Source: Ideonella sp. A 288 (GTDB lineage: Bacteria > Pseudomonadota > Gammaproteobacteria > Burkholderiales > Burkholderiaceae_C). Taken from it: a stretch of 51,941 bases of DNA. Positions 8,795 to 19,100 of this stretch are shown in pieces. Each line of letters opens with the position of its first letter. The first letter of the stretch is position 1. Below the pieces are notes generated by a model that made no database searches, was not told the DNA's origin, and saw only the letters and a program-made list of their open reading frames with translations. The stretch is taken from the NCBI RefSeq assembly GCF_002198735.1, contig NZ_MWLO01000152.1, positions 1 to 51,941 on the forward strand. The letters are read 5' to 3'. Both the position numbers and the translations under genes were made by a program.

Positions 8795-9556
8795 ATGTGC
8801 CAACTGCTCGGGATGAACGCCAACACGCCCACCGACGTGATGTTCTCGTTCACGGGCCTGGCCACGCGCGCCGACGAGCACAAGGACGGCTTCGGCATCG
8901 CCTTCTTCGAAGACCCGGGCCTGCGCCTGTTCGTCGACCACCAGAGCGCGCGGCAGTCGCCGGTGGCCGAGCTGGTCAAGCGCTTCCCGATCCACAGCGG
9001 CAACGTCATCGCCCACATCCGCAAGGCCACGCAGGGCCGGGTGGCGCTGCAGAACACGCACCCCTTCGTGCGCGAGCTGTGGGGCCGCTACTGGGTGTTC
9101 GCCCACAACGGCGACCTGAAGGGCTTCGAGCCGCGCCTGCACGGCAGCTTCCGCCCCGTGGGCGACACCGACAGCGAGCGCGCCTTCTGCTGGCTGATGC
9201 AGGAGCTGGCCAAGGCCCACGCGTCGGTGCCGTCGATCGACGAGCTGAGCCGCACGCTGGCCGAACTGCTGCCGCTGCCCGCGTCGCACGGCACCTTCAA
9301 CATGCTGCTGTCCAACGGACAGGCGCTGTGGGCGCACGCCACCACCTCACTGTTCTGGCTGGAACGGCGCCACCCCTTCGGCGCCGCGCGGCTGGCCGAC
9401 GAGGACCTGAGCGTGGATTTCGGCTCGCTCACCGCGCCCACCGACCGCGCGGCCATCGTCGCCACACAACCGCTCACCTGCGACGAGCCGTGGCAGGCCT
9501 TCGACAAGGGCGAGCTGCGGGTGTTCGTCGGCGGCCAGGGGCGGCGAATCGGTTGA
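8795..9556 (+). CDS. Class II glutamine amidotransferase (YafJ-like)
   Basis: A 253-residue protein starting MCQLLGMN, so that removing Met exposes the catalytic Cys2 required in N-terminal-nucleophile glutamine amidotransferases; this fixes the start at 8795. The motifs HIRKATQG, NTHPFV and FAHNGDLKGF match the GATase II glutamine pocket, and GDTDSERAFCWLM follows. It resembles YafJ-type stand-alone GATases and would hydrolyse glutamine or another gamma-glutamyl compound in the cytosol. No synthetase partner is adjacent, so the physiological acceptor is unknown. It is convergent with purB. Confidence 0.92.
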   Translation: MCQLLGMNANTPTDVMFSFTGLATRADEHKDGFGIAFFEDPGLRLFVDHQSARQSPVAELVKRFPIHSGNVIAHIRKATQGRVALQNTHPFVRELWGRYWVFAHNGDLKGFEPRLHGSFRPVGDTDSERAFCWLMQELAKAHASVPSIDELSRTLAELLPLPASHGTFNMLLSNGQALWAHATTSLFWLERRHPFGAARLADEDLSVDFGSLTAPTDRAAIVATQPLTCDEPWQAFDKGELRVFVGGQGRRIG

Positions 9557-9616
9557 GCGCCCCGGCGCGTGGGTAGGGCGCCACGGCGCGCGGGCTGAGC
9601 GCCCTGCCGGCGGGTG

Positions 9617-12087
<2,471 letters not shown>

Positions 12088-12150
12088 GGCGCGCGGCGGG
12101 TGCGAAGGCGGTTCGTGGGGCGGTGGCCACGACGGGGCAACGGCGGGCGG

Positions 12151-13338
12151 TCAGAGCCCGATGTCGACGCCCAGCACGTCGGCCGCGGCCTCACCGGTGG
12201 CCTCGGCCGCAGCCCGTCCCGGGGCCTGGGTGAGCCCGTCGAGATCGCAATAGGCCAGCAGGTGCACGGCCTCGAGCCGCAGGCGGGCGGTGTTCACCGC
12301 GGCGAAGGGCCGGTACAGGCCCAACGTGCACACCATCAGCAGCATGTTGCGCAGCGACAGCCAGGCCAGGTCGCGGTAGCGCAGCGTGCATTCGAAGCGC
12401 AGGTGGAACGAGGCCGTGCCGTTCCACAGCAGGTTCTGCAGCCGGGCGCTGAAGTAGGGCTGCGTCAGCGCGAACAGCACCAGGTAGCCCAGCAGGCCCA
12501 GCACGGCCGCACCGATGGCGGCGGCGCCGCTGAGCCGCCCGCCGACGGCCAGCCCCAGCGCGGCGACCACGCCCGCGGCGCCGGCCAACAGCAGGCCCGC
12601 CGCCAGGCTGACCAGGCCGGTGCGCATGAACAGGCCGTAAAAGGCCCGCGTGGGCACGGTCAGGCGAGTGGTCTCGCCGGCGTAGGCAAAGTGGTGGTGC
12701 TGGTAGCGCTTGATCGAGGCCAGTGCCATCGGCGTCAGCAGCAACGAGGCCAGCACGGCCACGCCCAGCACCATCGCCCCACCGATGGCCAGCGGCGACT
12801 GCCCGTCGCCGGAAGCGGCCGACGCCGCCAGCGCAATGCCCAGCGGCAGTGCCGGCAGGTAGGCGCCGTAGGTGCCGCCCAGGTCGCCGGTGAAGCGCAG
12901 CCGCAGCCCGCGCCAGCTGGTGTTGGCCAGCCGGAAGCGCATCGACGCCAGCCACAGCGCCGGCCACAGCACCGCAAACGCACCGGCGGCCAGCATCGCC
13001 GCGCCGGGCGAGACCTGGCCGGCCAGCGCATAACACCCGAAAAACGCGATCACGAGCAGGTAGCCGCGCAGCATGGCCCAGGGGTTGCCGTGGAAGCCCA
13101 GCGCCTCGTCGCCGACCAGCGTGTTGGCATGGAAGTAGCGCAGCTTGCGCGCCTTGGCGAAGGGGTGGTACAGGCTCAGCGTGACCAGCGTGAGCAGCAG
13201 GTTGACGATCCAGATTCGGAAGTACTCGCTGCCCGAGCCGGTGAACTGCACGGGCAGCCGGCGTGGCGTGGGCAGCAGGTCGAGGGCGATCGGCCTCGAC
13301 GACAGGCCCTGCCGTGTGCTGCTGGCGAAATCCCCCAT
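12151..13338 (-). CDS. YjgN family (DUF898) integral membrane protein
   Basis: A 395-residue protein with about 6-8 hydrophobic helices and the DUF898 motifs: YFRIWIVNLLLTLVTLSLYHPFAKAR near residues 40-65, repeated in diverged form near the C terminus (DLAWLSLRNMLLMVCTLGLYRPFAAVNTAR). This internal duplication of the 'LGLYxPFA' element is typical of YjgN. The function is unknown. It is the first gene of a two-gene unit with the M48 protease. A TAGAAT box lies about 75-80 bp upstream. Confidence 0.9.
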   Translation of the reverse strand: MGDFASSTRQGLSSRPIALDLLPTPRRLPVQFTGSGSEYFRIWIVNLLLTLVTLSLYHPFAKARKLRYFHANTLVGDEALGFHGNPWAMLRGYLLVIAFFGCYALAGQVSPGAAMLAAGAFAVLWPALWLASMRFRLANTSWRGLRLRFTGDLGGTYGAYLPALPLGIALAASAASGDGQSPLAIGGAMVLGVAVLASLLLTPMALASIKRYQHHHFAYAGETTRLTVPTRAFYGLFMRTGLVSLAAGLLLAGAAGVVAALGLAVGGRLSGAAAIGAAVLGLLGYLVLFALTQPYFSARLQNLLWNGTASFHLRFECTLRYRDLAWLSLRNMLLMVCTLGLYRPFAAVNTARLRLEAVHLLAYCDLDGLTQAPGRAAAEATGEAAADVLGVDIGL

Positions 13339-13413
13339 GTGGCGTTCCTGGATCGTGGTTGGTGCAGCGGGCGCGCCCGCGACGTGCCCGGTTCGTGGCC
13401 GAGCGTGTAGGGG

Positions 13414-13419
13414 ATTCTA
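13414..13419 (-). promoter_or_regulatory. Candidate -10 element (TAGAAT) for the yjgN-M48 unit
   Basis: TAGAATCCCC on the minus strand, upstream of the membrane-protein gene. It shares the core with the site before purB. There is no clear -35. Confidence 0.3.
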
Positions 13420-13504
13420 GACCGACGGCTAACGCCGAAGGCGCGGAGCCACCGGCGCGGCGTCCACCCGGCAGGGGACGCGCCGGCGGCGGTTTCGGTG
13501 CAGG

Positions 13505-14713
13505 CTACCGGGCCGAGCGCCGCGCCGTGGCCAGGGCCACCGGCACCGCCGCGGCCACCAGCAGCGCCGCCAGCACCAGCGCGGCGCGCGGGCCGATGGC
13601 CCCGGCCAGGGCGCCGCCGCCCAATGCGCCCACCAGTTGCAGGCCCTGGCCCAGCATGCGCAGCGTGCCGTCGACCCGCGCCAGCAGGTCGGGCGCCACG
13701 CCCGTCTGCCGCAGCGTGCGCTCGTGCACCTGGTGCAGGGTGGCCCCGGCGTCGCCGACCACCTGGTGGGCCACCAGCCAGGCCGCCCCCACCAGCGTGG
13801 CCGACGCCGCCAACGGGATGCAGGCAGCGCCGGCCGCAGTGGCGGCCAGTCCCAGCGCCATCGTGCGCCACGGGCCCCAGCGGCGGCCCAGCCGGACGGC
13901 CAGCGCGCCGCCGATCACCGCCCCCAGCGCGCCGGTGGCGGCGATGCTGCCGATGGCGCCGGGCCCGAAGCCAAGGTCGCGCACCAGGTAGACCATGTAG
14001 GTGGCGCCGGTCAGCCCCATCGCCAGCGACAGCAGCGATTCGATCGCGGCCATGCGGCGCAGCAGCGGCGAGGCGGACACCGCCGCCAGGCCCTGGTGCG
14101 CCTCGGCGCGCAGGCTGCGCCGAGCGGTCGGCCCGGCCGGCGCGCCGGGTGCCGCCGGCGCGTCCGCCAGGCCGCGCACGAACAGCGCCGAACCCAGGTA
14201 GCTGAGCGCATCCACGCCCAGCGCCACCACCGCCCCCAGGCCCTGGAACAGCCAGCCGCCCAGTGCGAAGGCGGCCGTCTCCGACAGGCTGCCGCCCATC
14301 GACAGCCGGGCATTGCACGACACCAGCGTGTCGGCGGCCAGGCCGCGCGCCATCCAGGCCGAGCGGGCCAGTTCGAAGGCCAGCGACAGCAGGCCGCCCA
14401 CGGCCGCGGCCAGCACCAGCAGCGGCATCGACAGCCACTGCAGCGCCGCCGCCACGGCCAACGCAGCCAGCAGCGCGGCGCGCGCCGCGTCGGCCGCCAG
14501 CATCACCGCGCGCGGCGGGTGGCGGTCCACCCAGGCGCCCAGCCACAGCGAACCCAGCGCACCCGCCGCCACGTCGGCGGCCACCAGCCAGCCCATCTGC
14601 CAGGGCGTGGCCTGCAGCGTGATCGCAGCCAGCCACGGGATGGCCAGCCGGCTGAGCATCGAGCCGAAGTTGGAGACGACCTCGGCCGCCACCAGGCGGT
14701 TCAGGGCCTGCAT
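13505..14713 (-). CDS. MFS transporter
   Basis: A 402-residue protein of about 12 hydrophobic segments, starting MQALNRLVAAEVVSNFGSMLSRLAIPWLA and containing the MFS motif A-like GAWVDRHPPRAVMLAAD between helices 2 and 3. This is the drug/metabolite:H+ antiporter-like subgroup (MFS_3/EntS-like, 'NLVAAEVVSNFGS'). Alanine content is very high, as in its neighbours. The 78-bp gap from the upstream PLP enzyme gene on the same strand suggests co-transcription, so it could export or import the amino acid handled by that enzyme. The substrate is unknown. Confidence 0.88.
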   Translation of the reverse strand: MQALNRLVAAEVVSNFGSMLSRLAIPWLAAITLQATPWQMGWLVAADVAAGALGSLWLGAWVDRHPPRAVMLAADAARAALLAALAVAAALQWLSMPLLVLAAAVGGLLSLAFELARSAWMARGLAADTLVSCNARLSMGGSLSETAAFALGGWLFQGLGAVVALGVDALSYLGSALFVRGLADAPAAPGAPAGPTARRSLRAEAHQGLAAVSASPLLRRMAAIESLLSLAMGLTGATYMVYLVRDLGFGPGAIGSIAATGALGAVIGGALAVRLGRRWGPWRTMALGLAATAAGAACIPLAASATLVGAAWLVAHQVVGDAGATLHQVHERTLRQTGVAPDLLARVDGTLRMLGQGLQLVGALGGGALAGAIGPRAALVLAALLVAAAVPVALATARRSAR

Positions 14714-14791
14714 CGTGTCTTGCTCGGACGGGTGCCCATCGGCGGTGGCAGTGCGCGGGCCGACGGCAAACGGCGCCAGCCGCGCGGCGCG

Positions 14792-16054
14792 TCAGAACCA
14801 GGTGACCAGCGCGTCGACGACGCGGTAGTCGTCGTCGACGATCGGCATCCAGCGCCACTTGTCGAAGGTGGTGCAGGGGTGCGACAGGCCCAGCGCGACG
14901 CGGTCGCCCACCGCCAGCGCGCCCGCGGCGTCGCCCAGCCGCAGGTGCGCATGCTGGTCGTTCAGGCCACTGATCGACCAGCCCGCTGGCGCCGGCTGCG
15001 GCACGCGCTGGCCGCGCGGGCACCAGGCCACCGGCATCGGCAGGCCCATGTCGAAGGAGATGTCTCGCCGGCCGGCCGTCAGCAGCGCCAGGCCGGGCTC
15101 GGGCATCGACTGCACCGTGGCCCACACCTCCATCGCTGCCTGCAGGCCGTCACCGCAACCGATGCGCTGGTTCACCAGCGACACCAGCCGCCGGTAGTGG
15201 CCCTGGTCGTGCGTGACGTAGCAGCCCGAGCGCAGCAGCCCCTGCACCGGGCGCGACAAGGTCGGCCGCAGCGCCGGCGCCACCAGGTCGAACAGGCCCG
15301 AGCCGCCGGCCGAGACGATGCACTCGTCGCTGTCGAACAGGCCTTCGCCGTCGCAGACCGAGGCCAGCGCCTGCACGCGCTGCATCAGCGCGGCGGCATA
15401 GGCGCTGTCGGCCGCCGTGTCGCCCTTCGCCGCCAGGCCCTCGTAGCACTCGATGCCGCACAGGCGCACCGCCGCGCTGGCGTGCGCCAGGCGGGCCAGC
15501 GCCAGCGCCTCGTCGTGGCCGCGGCAGCCGGTGCGGCCACCGGGCACGCCCACCTCGATCAGCACCTCGAAGGGCCGCGCCGGCCGGGTGCCCTCGACCA
15601 GCGCCAGTTGCGCCGCCGAGTCCAGCAGGAAGAGCACGCGCAGGTCGGCATGCCGGTCGCACAGCGCCGCGATCGTGCCCAGGTCGAGCGCGGTGAGCAC
15701 CTGGTTGGCGATCAGGCAACGGCGCACGCCCGCGGCCACGCCGATGGCCATCTGGCCCACGGTGGCGAAGGTGATGCCCCAGGCGCCATGTTCGAGCTGG
15801 GCCTGGAAGAGCTGCGGCGACATCGTCGTCTTGCCATGCGGCGCCAGCGCGATGCCGTGGTCGGCCACGAAGCGCTGCATCCAGCCCAGGTTGTGCTGCA
15901 GCGCCGAGCGCCGGACCACGGCCAGCGGCAGCGGCAGGTCGCCGGCCAGCACATGCCAGCCCTGTGCCCCCACCTGCGAGCGGCGCAGCGACGCGTGCGT
16001 GGCGGGGAAGCCCTTGAAGCGGGCATCGAGCAGCGGGTCGAGCAGATCGTCCAT
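14792..16054 (-). CDS. D-threonine aldolase/D-serine dehydratase-like PLP enzyme (amino acid deaminase)
   Basis: A 420-residue fold-type III PLP enzyme (alanine racemase N-terminal barrel). The Schiff-base lysine is Lys75 in LAPHGKTTMSP. The C-terminal metal-binding pair is His392 and Cys394 in LSHPCTTFDKW, as in DSD1/D-threonine aldolase-like enzymes, where it binds zinc or another divalent cation. EVGVPGGRTGCRG and SAGGSGLFD contribute to the phosphate-binding region. The probable reaction is dehydration or aldol cleavage of D-serine, D-threonine or 3-hydroxy-D-aspartate. It is followed on the same strand by an MFS transporter gene. The family is secure; the substrate is not. Confidence 0.9.
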   Translation of the reverse strand: MDDLLDPLLDARFKGFPATHASLRRSQVGAQGWHVLAGDLPLPLAVVRRSALQHNLGWMQRFVADHGIALAPHGKTTMSPQLFQAQLEHGAWGITFATVGQMAIGVAAGVRRCLIANQVLTALDLGTIAALCDRHADLRVLFLLDSAAQLALVEGTRPARPFEVLIEVGVPGGRTGCRGHDEALALARLAHASAAVRLCGIECYEGLAAKGDTAADSAYAAALMQRVQALASVCDGEGLFDSDECIVSAGGSGLFDLVAPALRPTLSRPVQGLLRSGCYVTHDQGHYRRLVSLVNQRIGCGDGLQAAMEVWATVQSMPEPGLALLTAGRRDISFDMGLPMPVAWCPRGQRVPQPAPAGWSISGLNDQHAHLRLGDAAGALAVGDRVALGLSHPCTTFDKWRWMPIVDDDYRVVDALVTWF

Positions 16055-16118
16055 GCGGCGATTGTGGCGCCGGGTGGGTTGACCGACCCAGGGCGCGGCG
16101 CTCGGGAACCTCAGCCGC

Positions 16119-16586
16119 TCACGCCTGGTCGGCCGACAGCACCGTGTGCAGCACCACCTCGTCGCCGGACTCGCGTTCGCGGCGGCGCAGCCACCAGATG
16201 GCGCCCTTGCGCACCACCCAGGGTTGCGTGGCGCCGGCCATCAGGTAGGCGGCCGTCAGGCCCAGCGTGAACTGGTGGCCCACCACCAGCACCGGCTCGC
16301 GGGCGTCGGGCCAGCGGGCGGCGGACAGCAGCGCGTCGACGGTCTGGTCGGGCGCCAGGCCCGGCACCAGCTTGAACTTTCGCTCCAGCGCGTCGGCCGT
16401 CTGGCGCGTGCGCAGCGTGGGGCTGACCAGCACCCGCGTGGTGTCGGGCAGGTGGTGGTTGAGCCACTGCGCCATGCGCCTGGCCTGCCGCTCGCCCTTG
16501 CTGGTGAGCGGCCGGTCGGCATCGGCCTCGTCGGGTCGCGCGTCGCGCGCATCGGCATGTCGCCAGAGGATCAGGTCCATGGCCAT
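16119..16586 (-). CDS. sixA: SixA-like phosphohistidine phosphatase
   Basis: A 155-residue histidine-phosphatase protein with catalytic LILWRHADA (Arg9-His10), the phosphate-binding SPTLRTRQTAD and the second histidine in VLVVGHQFTLG. The short length and WRHADA motif match SixA, which dephosphorylates phosphohistidine in signalling proteins. It starts at ATG 16586; the internal ATG at 16580 is equally good. It lies 75 bp downstream of ppk1 on the same strand, a recurrent neighbourhood that suggests a joint phosphate/phosphohistidine role (inference). Confidence 0.88.
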   Translation of the reverse strand: MAMDLILWRHADARDARPDEADADRPLTSKGERQARRMAQWLNHHLPDTTRVLVSPTLRTRQTADALERKFKLVPGLAPDQTVDALLSAARWPDAREPVLVVGHQFTLGLTAAYLMAGATQPWVVRKGAIWWLRRRERESGDEVVLHTVLSADQA

Positions 16587-16661
16587 CGCGGAGGTGTTCA
16601 GTCGGCAGCCCGGGGGGGCGGCGATGTCGGGCGGTGAGAGGACACGGCGCTGCGCAGGCCT

Positions 16662-18875
16662 TCAGTCGCCGTCACGGCGGCCGGCGGCATGCCGGCGCAT
16701 CAGGGCCTGCTGGGCCGACGGACCGCTGCCGTCGGCGGCGGTGTACCCACCGTCGGCGCCCAGCGTCCAGGCGTCGCGCCCATCGTGCAGGTAGGGCACC
16801 AGGCATTCGTCGATCACGCGCTGGCGCAGCGTGGCGTCGCGCACCGGCCAGGCCAGTTCCACGCGCCGGGCCATGTTTCGCGCCATCCAGTCGGCACTGC
16901 TGAGGTACAGCGCCTCGTCGGCCGCACCATCGCCCCAGCGGAAGTACAGCACCCGTGTGTGCTCGAGGAAGCGGCCGACGACCGAGCGCACCCGGATGCG
17001 GTCACCCACCCCGGGCAGCCCCGGCGGCAGCATGCAGGCGCCGCGCACGACGAGGTCGATGCGGGCACCGGCCCTGGCGGCCTGCACCAGCGCGTCCATC
17101 AAGCCGGGGTCGGTGAGCGCATTGACCTTGACCACCACGCGCGCGCTGCGCCCGGCGCGGGCGGCCTCGGCCACCTGGCCCAGCAGCGCGACGAAACGGG
17201 CGTGCAGGTGCAGCGGCGCGGCCAGCAGCACGCGCAGCCCCCGCGGCGGCGTACCGCCGGCCAGGCCGAAGAACATCGCGTCGGCGTCGGCGGTGAGATC
17301 GGGGTCGGCGGTGAGCATGCCGACGTCGGTGTACAGCCGCGCAGTGCGTGGGTTGTAGTTGCCGGTGGACAGGTGCGCGTAGCGCCGCAACACCACGTCG
17401 CCGGCACCCCGGCGGCCGCGCCGGCCGTCCGGCTCGCGCCGCGTCACCAGCAGCAGCTTGGCGTGCGTCTTCAGGCCGACGATGCCGTACACCACCTGCG
17501 CGCCGACGGCCTCCAGGCGTTCGGCCCAGTTGATGTTGGCCTCCTCGTCGAAGCGCGCCTTCAGCTCCAGCACCACCATCACTTCCTTGCCGCGGCGCAC
17601 GGCCTCGAGCAGCAGGTCCATCAGCACGCTCTGGCTGCCGGTGCGGTAGATGGTCTGCTTGATGGCCAGCACCTCGGGGTCGGCCACGGCCTCCCGCAGG
17701 AACTGCACCACCGGCTCGAAGCTCTCGAACGGGTGGTGCAGCACCACGTCGTGCGACTGCAGCGCCTCGAAGATCGAGCCCTGCGGCGGCAGCGCCGGCG
17801 TCCAGGCCGGCTCGTGCGGCACGAAGCGCAACTGCGGCGCGTCGGCCAGGTCGATCAGCTGGTTCATGCGCACCAGGTTGACCGGGCCGTTCACCGGGTA
17901 CAGCGCCGCCAGCGGCAGGTCGAACTGCTGCAGCAGCAGGTCGGACAACTCGGGCGGGCACGTCTTCACCACCTCCAGCCGCAGGGCCTGGCCGAAGTGG
18001 CGCGTGGTCAGGCCCGAGCGCAGCGCCTGGCGCAGGTTGGTGACGTCGTCCTCGTCGACCTCGAGGTCCGAATCGCGGGTGACGCGGAACTGCGAGAAGG
18101 CCTCGACCTCGCGGTCGGGGAACAGTTCGGCCAAGTGCGCGCGGATCACGCTGGTCAGCAGCACGAAGCCCTGTTCGCCGCGGCCCATCAGCGCATCGGG
18201 CAGGCGCATCACGCGCGGCAGCACCCGCGGCACCTTGACGATGGCCACCGCCCGCTCGCCGCCCGCCCCCGGCGCGGGCCCCAGCCGCACGATGAAGTTG
18301 AGGCTCTTGTTGGCCACCTGGGGAAAGGGATGAGACGGGTCGAGCGCCACCGGCATCAGCAGCGGCCGCACCTGCTGCTCGAAACAGCGCGCCACCCAAC
18401 GGCGCTGTGCGGCGTCGCGGTCGGCGTGGTTGAGGATGTGGATGCCCTGGGCGGCCAGCGCCGGCATCACCTCGTCGTTGAAGAGCCGGTACTGCTCGTC
18501 GATGATGGCGCGCGCACCGGCGGCGATGGCCTGGAAGTCGCCCGAGGCGGCACCCGGCAGGCCGGCGCGCAGGGCGTCCAGGTACTCGGCGACGCGCACC
18601 TCGAAGTACTCGTCCATGTTCGACGAGACGATGGTGATGTAGCGCAGACGCTCGAGCAGCGGCACGTCGGCGCGGCGGGCCTGGGCCAGCACGCGGTGGT
18701 TGAAATCGAGGATCGAGCGTTCGCGGTTCAGCGGCTGCCAGCCGGCCGGTGACGGCAGCCCCTGGCCCGCCAGCGCCTCGGCGTCGGACGACAGCGGCGG
18801 CCGCTCGTCGGGCAGCGCCGCACGGTCGGCCGACTGGCCCGCGACGAGGCCGAGTGACACCACGTTGGAAGACAT
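16662..18875 (-). CDS. ppk1: Polyphosphate kinase 1
   Basis: A 737-residue enzyme that reversibly polymerises ATP gamma-phosphate into polyphosphate. The PPK1 core begins about residue 49 (LNRERSILDFNHRVLAQARR). Catalytic histidines lie in GLKTHAKLLLVTRRE and EHTRVLYFRWGDG, and TGNYNPRTARLYTDVGMLTAD is also diagnostic. The first 48 residues (SSNVVSLGLVAGQ...) are not part of the usual fold, so the true start may be an internal GTG or TTG; I keep the ATG at 18875. A Pho-box-like element lies immediately upstream. The sixA-like gene follows. Confidence 0.96.
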   Translation of the reverse strand: MSSNVVSLGLVAGQSADRAALPDERPPLSSDAEALAGQGLPSPAGWQPLNRERSILDFNHRVLAQARRADVPLLERLRYITIVSSNMDEYFEVRVAEYLDALRAGLPGAASGDFQAIAAGARAIIDEQYRLFNDEVMPALAAQGIHILNHADRDAAQRRWVARCFEQQVRPLLMPVALDPSHPFPQVANKSLNFIVRLGPAPGAGGERAVAIVKVPRVLPRVMRLPDALMGRGEQGFVLLTSVIRAHLAELFPDREVEAFSQFRVTRDSDLEVDEDDVTNLRQALRSGLTTRHFGQALRLEVVKTCPPELSDLLLQQFDLPLAALYPVNGPVNLVRMNQLIDLADAPQLRFVPHEPAWTPALPPQGSIFEALQSHDVVLHHPFESFEPVVQFLREAVADPEVLAIKQTIYRTGSQSVLMDLLLEAVRRGKEVMVVLELKARFDEEANINWAERLEAVGAQVVYGIVGLKTHAKLLLVTRREPDGRRGRRGAGDVVLRRYAHLSTGNYNPRTARLYTDVGMLTADPDLTADADAMFFGLAGGTPPRGLRVLLAAPLHLHARFVALLGQVAEAARAGRSARVVVKVNALTDPGLMDALVQAARAGARIDLVVRGACMLPPGLPGVGDRIRVRSVVGRFLEHTRVLYFRWGDGAADEALYLSSADWMARNMARRVELAWPVRDATLRQRVIDECLVPYLHDGRDAWTLGADGGYTAADGSGPSAQQALMRRHAAGRRDGD

Positions 18876-18882
18876 CCGCGCG

Positions 18883-18916
18883 AGCTTAGCCCGGCCGTGT
18901 GACGGTGTCGTGACGG
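18883..18916 (-). promoter_or_regulatory. ppk1: Candidate Pho box and -10 of ppk1
   Basis: On the minus strand, CCGTCAC-GACA-CCGTCAC (18916-18899) has the 7-4-7, 11-bp-period layout of PhoB boxes (CTGTCAT-N4-CTGTCAY), matching at GTCA in both halves. Ten bp further on is TAAGCT (18888-18883), a -10-like hexamer at the spacing seen in PhoB-activated promoters. The predicted start falls almost on the annotated ATG, which hints that translation begins further in. Confidence 0.45.
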
Positions 18917-18943
18917 TGCGTCAATGGGCGCTGCGGTGCATCC

Positions 18944-18963
18944 CATCCGTCGGTTGACGGATG
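18944..18963. promoter_or_regulatory. 8-bp perfect inverted repeat (CATCCGTC-N4-GACGGATG) in divergent region
   Basis: The dyad, with loop GGTT, lies between ppk1 and the divergent 622-residue protein gene. It could be an operator or a small hairpin near the 5' end of the plus-strand transcript. There is no match to a named regulator that I can justify. Confidence 0.4.
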
Positions 18964-19100
18964 AACCACCGCCGTGGCGGGCCGCAGCGGCCAGTTTAGG
19001 GATGGCCGCCGCAGGGGCACGGGTCCAGATTTCGGCCCTCGGCCAGGCGTTCGCCGCAATCGGGCGGCGGCGCCCACCTTCATCCACCAGGAGTCACCTC

